Source: Falsiroseomonas sp051433165
GTDB lineage: Bacteria > Pseudomonadota > Alphaproteobacteria > Acetobacterales > Acetobacteraceae
Assembly (NCBI RefSeq): GCF_051433165.1
Contig: NZ_JBHMFS010000007.1
Coordinates: 1 to 64,000, forward strand
Length of the DNA: 64,000 bases
Direction of reading: 5' to 3'
Part shown: one piece after another, positions 59,518 through 64,000 of the stretch
How the letters are laid out: each line of letters begins with the position of its first letter
Position numbering within the stretch: position 1 is the first letter of the stretch
The notes under the pieces: generated by a model
Seen by the model: the letters and a program-made list of their open reading frames with translations, nothing else
Databases searched by the model: none
Told to the model about the DNA's origin: nothing
Made by a program: the position numbers and the translations under genes

Positions 59518-59548
59518 CGCGCTCGCCCCTTCGCTGGATAGCCTTCGG

Positions 59549-59851
59549 CTACATGCCCAGCGCCCGGCGGTAAAGGTCGAGCAGCGTCTCCTGCTCCTCC
59601 ACCTCGGCCGGTTCTTTCTTCCGCAGCGAGATGATCTGCTTGATCACCTTCACATCGAATCCAGCCGACTTCGCCTCGGAGAAGATGTCCTTGATGTCGC
59701 CTGCGAGCGCCTTGCGCTCCTCCTCCAGCCGCTCCACCCGCTCGATGATGGAGCGCAGGCGATCTACGGCAATGCCGCCGACCTCGGGATCCGGGTCCTT
59801 CTCCTGGCGGTCGCGGCTGGCCTGGGCCTCCTGCGCGTCGAAATCACTCAT
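59549..59851 (-). CDS. gapR: GapR-family chromatin protein (DUF2312)
   Basis: A 100-residue GapR/DUF2312 protein. GGIAVDRLRSIIERVERLEEE and a central DIFSEAKSAGFDVKVIKQII are typical, with a C-terminal EEQETLLDLYRRAL. In Caulobacter, GapR binds AT-rich and overtwisted DNA ahead of replication forks. GGAGG lies 6 bases before the ATG. In this window AT-rich tracts are few, and one lies directly upstream of the gene (59962-60008). Confidence 0.93.
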   Translation of the reverse strand: MSDFDAQEAQASRDRQEKDPDPEVGGIAVDRLRSIIERVERLEEERKALAGDIKDIFSEAKSAGFDVKVIKQIISLRKKEPAEVEEQETLLDLYRRALGM

Positions 59852-59927
59852 CGAAGGCCTCCGGGCACGAGTTGAGCGCGGCGTATAGCGCCGGGTCCGG
59901 GGTGGCGCAATTCGGGGGCGGGCAAGG

Positions 59928-60048
59928 TCGGGGAGAAAGTATTCTCCCCGAGCCCCTCATCTATTTTTGGGATTTTGGGCCGGTGCGCGAACTAAAAAGT
60001 GCCGAAATGCAAGGGAGGGGTTCGGGGAGGGAATGCTTCCCTCCCCGA
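59928..60048. repeat. Pair of related perfect hairpins flanking an AT-rich tract
   Basis: Hairpin 1 is TCGGGGAGAA-AGTA-TTCTCCCCGA at 59928-59951. Hairpin 2 is TCGGGGAGGGAA-TGC-TTCCCTCCCCGA at 60022-60048. Both share TCGGGGAG at the base of the left arm. Between them is the AT-rich segment TATTTTTGGGATTTTGGG and CTAAAAAGTGCCGAAATGC. The 206-base spacer between gapR and the DUF1244 gene otherwise holds no gene. Confidence 0.85.
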
Positions 60049-60057
60049 CCTTCTTCC

Positions 60058-60363
60058 CTAGTGCCCCGTATTGGCCTCGGCGAACTTCGCCTTCTGCTCC
60101 GCCGTAGCCTCCTTCTGGTGCAGCGCCTGCCAATCCTTGTGCGGCATGCCGTAGATCGTCTCCCGCGCCTCCGGGTCCGTGATGGTCACGCCCTTGGTGG
60201 CGGCTTCCTCTCGGTACCAGCGGGACAGGCAATTCCGGCAGAAACCGGCCAGGTTCATCATGTCGATGTTCTGCACGTCGCTGCGTTCGCGCAGATGCTG
60301 CACCAGGCGGCGGAAGGCGGCGGCTTCCAGTTCGGTCTGGGTGGCTGCGTCGATCTCGGGCAT
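60058..60363 (-). CDS. DUF1244-family protein
   Basis: A 101-residue protein of the DUF1244 family: FRRLVQHLRERSDVQNIDMM, LAGFCRNCLSRWYREEA and MPHKDWQALHQ. Two cysteines in FCRNCLSRWY may bind a metal or be redox-active. The family is common in alpha- and gammaproteobacteria; function is unknown. AGGAGAG precedes the ATG by 7 bases. It is divergent from the glycerate-kinase gene. Confidence 0.9.
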   Translation of the reverse strand: MPEIDAATQTELEAAAFRRLVQHLRERSDVQNIDMMNLAGFCRNCLSRWYREEAATKGVTITDPEARETIYGMPHKDWQALHQKEATAEQKAKFAEANTGH

Positions 60364-60443
60364 CGGGGGCTCTCCTGCAATCCGCCCGCTAGATGGCCCA
60401 TCGCGCACCGCTTCGCCATAGTGGCGGGATGAGGGAGACCGAG

Positions 60444-61727
60444 ATGGCCTGGACCGATGACACCGCCCGCGCGGCCCTGAAGGATGTTTTCGCCGCCGCC
60501 GTCGCCAGCGCCGACCCGCGCATCGTCCTCGCCCGGCACCTGCCGGCGCCGCCGGAGGGTGGCCGCGTGGTGGTGGTGGGTGCGGGCAAATCGGCGGCGG
60601 TGATGGCGGCGGCGGTGGAAGCGGCCTGGCCAAACCAGGCCCTGACCGGCCTCGTCGTCACCCGCTACGGCCATGGCTACCCGACGCAGCGGATCGAGGT
60701 GCTGGAGGCGTCCCATCCAGTGCCGGACGCCGCCGGCGCGGCCGCCGCGCAACGGCTGTTGCAGGCGGTGGCGGGGCTGACGGCAGGGGATCTGGTGCTG
60801 TTCCTGGTCTCAGGCGGCGGCTCGGCGCTGACCACCCTGCCCGCCCCCGGCCTGTCGCTGGAGGATCTGATGGCGGTGAACCGGGCGCTGCTCGCCTCCG
60901 GCGCCACGATCAACGAGATGAACTGCATCCGTCGCCACCTGTCCGCCTTTTCCGGCGGGCGGCTGGCGCTGGCGGCGGCACCGGCGCGGGTGGTGACGCT
61001 GGCGATCTCCGACGTGCCGGGGGATGACCCGGCGGCCATCGCCTCCGGCCCCACCGTCCCGGACCCGTCCAGCTTCGAACAGGCGCGCGCGCTGGTGGCG
61101 CATTATCGGATGAAGCTGCCGGAGGCCGTGGTGGAGCATCTGGCGAAGGCGGCGGAAGAAACGCCGAAGCCCGGCGACCCTCGGCTGGGGGAGATCGATT
61201 ACCGCTTCATCGCCACCCCGCGCCTGGCGCTGGAAGCCGCCGCGGCCAGGGCCCGCACGCTGGGCCTGACGCCGCTGATCCTGGGCGATGCGCTGGAGGG
61301 CGAGGCGCGGGAAGTCGGCAAGGTGCTGGCCGGCATCGCACTCTCCGCCCGCACCCATGGCCACCCTTTGCCCGGCCCGTGCCTGCTGCTGTCGGGCGGG
61401 GAGACCACGGTGACGATCGGGCCAGAGGGTGGCGGGCGGGGCGGGCGCAACTGCGAATCCCTGCTCGGCTGCGCCGTGGCGCTGGCCGCAGCGCCCGGCA
61501 TCTGGGCGTTGATGGGGGATACGGACGGCATCGACGGGTCGGAGGACAATGCCGGCGCCATCGCAGCGCCGGACACGCTGTCCCGCGCCCGCACCGCCGG
61601 AATGGACCCGCGCGCGGTACTGGGTCGGCATGACAGCTACACGCTGTTCCAGGCACTGGACGATCTGCTGGTGACCGGGCCGACGCTGACCAATGTGAAC
61701 GATCTGCGCGCGGTGCTGATTGCCTGA
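60444..61727 (+). CDS. Glycerate 2-kinase / MOFRL family
   Basis: A 427-residue protein with the two-domain MOFRL (TtuD/GckA) architecture: VVVVGAGKSAAVMAAAVEAA and a C-terminal LSGGETTVTIGPEGGGRGGRN with LMGDTDGIDGSEDNAGAI. It phosphorylates glycerate at C2 in serine-cycle, glyoxylate or tartrate metabolism; older names call the family hydroxypyruvate reductase. GAGGGAGA lies 5 bases before the ATG at 60444; an earlier ATG at 60429 lacks this. It converges on the porin gene with a bidirectional terminator between. Confidence 0.9.
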   Translation: MAWTDDTARAALKDVFAAAVASADPRIVLARHLPAPPEGGRVVVVGAGKSAAVMAAAVEAAWPNQALTGLVVTRYGHGYPTQRIEVLEASHPVPDAAGAAAAQRLLQAVAGLTAGDLVLFLVSGGGSALTTLPAPGLSLEDLMAVNRALLASGATINEMNCIRRHLSAFSGGRLALAAAPARVVTLAISDVPGDDPAAIASGPTVPDPSSFEQARALVAHYRMKLPEAVVEHLAKAAEETPKPGDPRLGEIDYRFIATPRLALEAAAARARTLGLTPLILGDALEGEAREVGKVLAGIALSARTHGHPLPGPCLLLSGGETTVTIGPEGGGRGGRNCESLLGCAVALAAAPGIWALMGDTDGIDGSEDNAGAIAAPDTLSRARTAGMDPRAVLGRHDSYTLFQALDDLLVTGPTLTNVNDLRAVLIA

Positions 61728-61737
61728 ACATGGAAAA

Positions 61738-61761
61738 GGCCGGGGGATTGCTCCCCCGGCC
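61738..61761. terminator. Bidirectional terminator between gckA-like and ompA-like genes
   Basis: A perfect 10-bp stem (GGCCGGGGGA / TCCCCCGGCC, loop TTGC) sits between the two convergent genes. On the minus strand it is followed by TTTTCC, so it best serves the porin gene, and on the plus strand by CCGGTTT. It is a typical GC-rich intrinsic terminator. Confidence 0.82.
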
Positions 61762-61784
61762 CGGTTTCGTGGTTAAAGCCCTGC

Positions 61785-62915
61785 TCAGCGCAGGACGATT
61801 TCCACGCGGCGGTTCTGCGGCTCGCGCACGCCATCGGCGGTCGGGACCAGCGGGCGGCTCTCGCCGAAGGCCTGGACGCTGATGTTGTTGCGCTGAATGC
61901 CACGGCGCTCCAGCTCGGAAGCCACGGCGCCGGCGCGGCGCTCGGACAGGCGCTGGTTGTACTGCGGCGAGCCCGAACGGTCGGCGTGGCCGGCCACTTC
62001 GATGCGCGTCACGCCCTGGCCGGTCGCGTTGGTCGCGGCCTCACCGATGATCTGGCGGGCACGGTCCGTCAGGTCGGCGCGGTCGAAGTCGAAGAACACG
62101 AGGTAGGTACGCGCCGGGGCCGGGGCCGCGGCGGGCATCGGCGCGGGCGCCGGGGCCACGACCGGGGCCGGGGTGGTCTGGCCGAAGGCGTAGCGCAGGC
62201 CGAGCAAGATGGAGTGGTTGTAGTTCTCCGACTTCGTGCCGGTGCGCGCCACATTGAAGTTGCCGCCGCCGCTGCTGGTGGAAATGTCATGCTCCATGGT
62301 GCCGAGGAAGCGGTATTCCGCGGTCAGCGCCAAGCCCGGAGCAAACTGCGTCAGCGGCATGGAAACGCCCGCGATCGCCTGGTAGGCGAAACGGCCATCG
62401 GTGCCATCGCTGTTCACTTCGCCGTTCAGCACGCGGGCGCGAACGCCGTCGAACTCACGCCAGATGTAGCCGGCGCCGACGCCGACATACGGCATGAAGG
62501 ACACACCACCGAAATTGGCGCCGATGTCGAAATCATACAGCGCATTGGCCATCACGCCGTAGCTGCGGGCCGTGCCCGAAGCGCGAATCGGGCCGGCACC
62601 GCGGAAGCCGCTGATGGTATCGACCTCGTTCTCGCGGTAGTTGCCCTCGATCTCGGCGCGCAGGCCGTTGCCGAAGCCATAGCCCAGGCTGACCACACCG
62701 ACCCAGCCCATATCGAAGGACACGTCGCCGCCGGTGGTGTTGCCGCGGGCGCGCAGTTCGTCGGCCAGACCGCCGGTTGCGTTGATGTTCGCATCCTGCA
62801 GCCAGTTGAGGCCCGCGCCGGCACCGATGTAGACGCCATTCACCTGCTGGGCCTGCGCCGCACCGAGCGGCAGCAGCAGCATGGTGGTCGCAAGCAGCGC
62901 ATTCCGGAAATTCAT
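61785..62915 (-). CDS. OmpA-family outer-membrane protein
   Basis: A 376-residue protein. Signal peptide MNFRNALLATTMLLLPLGAAQAQ is followed by an eight-strand beta-barrel (about 25-235, ending in YNHSILLGLRYAF). An Ala/Pro-rich hinge (PAPVVAPAPAPMPAAAPAP) and a C-terminal OmpA peptidoglycan-binding domain follow (VEVAGHADRSGSPQYNQRLSERR form). It anchors the outer membrane to murein. CAGGAGAA lies 7 bases before the ATG. It is divergent from the pyruvate-kinase gene. The 240-base intergenic region should hold both promoters. Confidence 0.94.
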   Translation of the reverse strand: MNFRNALLATTMLLLPLGAAQAQQVNGVYIGAGAGLNWLQDANINATGGLADELRARGNTTGGDVSFDMGWVGVVSLGYGFGNGLRAEIEGNYRENEVDTISGFRGAGPIRASGTARSYGVMANALYDFDIGANFGGVSFMPYVGVGAGYIWREFDGVRARVLNGEVNSDGTDGRFAYQAIAGVSMPLTQFAPGLALTAEYRFLGTMEHDISTSSGGGNFNVARTGTKSENYNHSILLGLRYAFGQTTPAPVVAPAPAPMPAAAPAPARTYLVFFDFDRADLTDRARQIIGEAATNATGQGVTRIEVAGHADRSGSPQYNQRLSERRAGAVASELERRGIQRNNISVQAFGESRPLVPTADGVREPQNRRVEIVLR

Positions 62916-63093
62916 AACCTATTCTCCTGGCTGGACGAGCCAATCCGCGCCGGGGGTGGATGTTCCGGCAGCAGCGTCCTGCGGGATCAACGCGAGTTCC
63001 CTGGAAAAGGTGGCATGGACAAAAGATTCATCTGGGGGGTGTGGCGGAAATGCCGCAGTGGGGTATCCGCGCCCCACTTGGCACTTCAATGCT

Positions 63094-63150
63094 TAACTTA
63101 ATTAAGGCAAATCGCCCCCTTGGCAGCAGGGGCTTATTGTCCCTAAGTTA
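63094..63150 (+). promoter_or_regulatory. AT-rich candidate operator and promoter for the HTH-Pyk gene
   Basis: This 57-base stretch contains an AT-rich palindrome CTTAATTAAG (63097-63106) and the word TAACTTA (63094-63100), repeated in inverse as TAAGTTA at 63144-63150. TTGGCA (63120-63125) and TAAGTT (63144-63149), 18 bases apart, could be -35 and -10 elements. Such a promoter would start transcription at about the ATG (63156), giving a leaderless message. This is inference from pattern only. The remaining bases of 62916-63093 show nothing I can support. Confidence 0.4.
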
Positions 63151-63155
63151 GTTGC

Positions 63156-64000
63156 ATGCGCGACCCCACTCTCGAAGCCCTGCTGACCCAGCGCGGCGCC
63201 GTCACCCGTATCGCGACCGCCCTCGGCATCTCCACCGCCGCCGTGTCGCAATGGCGCCGCGTGCCGGAGGACCGGGTGGTCGAAGTCGCCCGCGCGCTCG
63301 GCGTGCCGCCCAATTCGGTCCGGCCGGATGTGGCGGAACCGCCGGAAGCGCCCCGCCGCGAAGGATACGCCCGCCCCATGCCAAGCCGCCCCCCGTTGCG
63401 CCGCCGCCGCCGCACCAAGATCATCGCGACCCTCGGCCCGGCCTCCTCCTCCGCCGAGGTGATCGAGCGGCTGTTCCGCGCCGGGGCCGATGTGTTCCGG
63501 CTGAATTTCAGCCACGGCACGCATGAGGACCACGCCGCACGCATCGCGACGATCCGCGCGCTGGAGGAAAAGGTCGGCCGCCCGATCGGCATCCTGGCCG
63601 ATGTGCAGGGTCCGAAGCTGCGGGTCGGCCAGTTCCAGGCCGGCCGGGTGCAGTTGCAGACCGGCCAGAGCTTCCGGCTCGACCTGTCCCCGACGCCGGG
63701 CGACGTCCGGCGTGTGCAGTTGCCGCACCCCGAGATCATCGCCGCCGCCGGCATCGGCACCACCCTGCTGCTGGATGACGGCAAGCTGCGCCTGCGCGTG
63801 ACCCATAAGCGGGAGGATCACCTGGAAACCCAGGTGCTGGTCGGTGGCGCTCTGTCCGACCGCAAGGGCGTCAACGTGCCGGATGTGGTGCTGCCGATCC
63901 CGGCGCTGACCGCGAAGGACCGGATCGACCTCGATTTCGTCCTCGCCCAGGGCGTGGAATACATCGGCCTGTCCTTCGTGCAGCGGGCGGAAGACGTGGT
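63156..64000 (+). CDS. pyk: Helix-turn-helix domain fused to pyruvate kinase (partial, runs off the window)
   Basis: One frame with no stop codon runs from the ATG at 63156 to the window end (281 codons seen). Residues 1-60 look like a YdaS/Cro HTH: GAVTRIATALGISTAAVSQW then RRVPEDRVVEVARALGVPPN. A short linker (EPPEAPRREGYARP) leads at residue 75 to MPSRPPLRRRRRTKIIATLG and a normal pyruvate kinase N-terminal domain (FRLNFSHGTHEDH, LADVQGPKLRVGQF, LLDDGKLRLRV). The enzyme makes pyruvate and ATP from PEP. An internal ATG at 63378 could start an unfused enzyme, but its Shine-Dalgarno (GAAGGA, 12 bases) is weak. Both products are possible. The rest of the enzyme lies beyond the window. Confidence 0.85.
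   Translation, partial: MRDPTLEALLTQRGAVTRIATALGISTAAVSQWRRVPEDRVVEVARALGVPPNSVRPDVAEPPEAPRREGYARPMPSRPPLRRRRRTKIIATLGPASSSAEVIERLFRAGADVFRLNFSHGTHEDHAARIATIRALEEKVGRPIGILADVQGPKLRVGQFQAGRVQLQTGQSFRLDLSPTPGDVRRVQLPHPEIIAAAGIGTTLLLDDGKLRLRVTHKREDHLETQVLVGGALSDRKGVNVPDVVLPIPALTAKDRIDLDFVLAQGVEYIGLSFVQRAEDV

Overview
The window is a GC-rich, densely packed stretch of an alphaproteobacterial chromosome, most likely from the Acetobacteraceae (Roseomonas-like). The pointers are a circularly permuted two-piece tmRNA, an alphaproteobacterial-type SspB, a GapR/DUF2312 chromatin protein, a DUF1244 protein, the miaA/serB/htrA/hflC/hflK neighbourhood and strong GC bias at third codon positions. I see no insertion sequence, prophage, CRISPR array, tRNA or rRNA. 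Many genes are translationally coupled through 4-base start/stop overlaps (ATGA, GTGA, TTGA).

Layout. 1-8.2 kb (minus): miaA, branched-chain amino acid genes ilvB-ilvN-(zinc-ribbon metallopeptidase)-ilvC, then a racemase-like protein, a SOUL lipoprotein, a PuuE-type deacetylase and an I78-like lipoprotein. 8.2-13.3 kb: serB, then htrA, a DUF2065 protein, hflC and hflK, a membrane-protein quality-control block. 13.5-17.4 kb: mrp (Fe-S carrier), a 26-bp tandem repeat, ribokinase, an HD hydrolase and thyX. 17.5-22.7 kb: tmRNA followed by sspB (tag-making RNA next to tag-recognition adaptor), class I fumarase, RidA, a VOC protein, class II fumarase and a small ribbon-helix-helix protein. 22.7-30.8 kb: AsmA, a fused 5-oxoprolinase, a TerB/DnaJ protein and an AmpD-like amidase.

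30.8-47.2 kb is DNA-repair rich. It holds an ATP-dependent DNA ligase, a ligase-associated exonuclease, a ligase-associated Lhr-type helicase, the PdeM phosphoesterase and a photolyase. The four-gene ligase cassette is broken by about 8 kb. That interval contains a tightly coupled five-gene unit: a tandem-domain methyltransferase, two paralogous putative papain-fold proteins (DUF1796-like), an acyl-AMP ligase and a stand-alone acyl carrier protein. This unit is the best candidate here for an undescribed pathway. After it come a DUF6152/membrane pair, a MOSC protein and a P-loop kinase.

47-64 kb: metallophosphatase, HMG-CoA-lyase-like enzyme, YmdB-type phosphoesterase, 5-formyl-THF cyclo-ligase, probable 6S RNA, zapA, class I aldolase, ABC1 kinase, oligoendopeptidase F, acyl-CoA synthetase, SDR, flavin reductase, gapR, DUF1244, glycerate 2-kinase, an OmpA-type porin, and finally a pyruvate kinase that runs off the window. 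This last gene is preceded in frame, with no stop codon, by a YdaS/Cro-like helix-turn-helix domain, which suggests a DNA-binding domain fused to a glycolytic enzyme.

Perfect GC-rich hairpins of the form CCCTC(T)CCCC/GGGG(A)GAGGG mark many 3' ends and convergent gene junctions.
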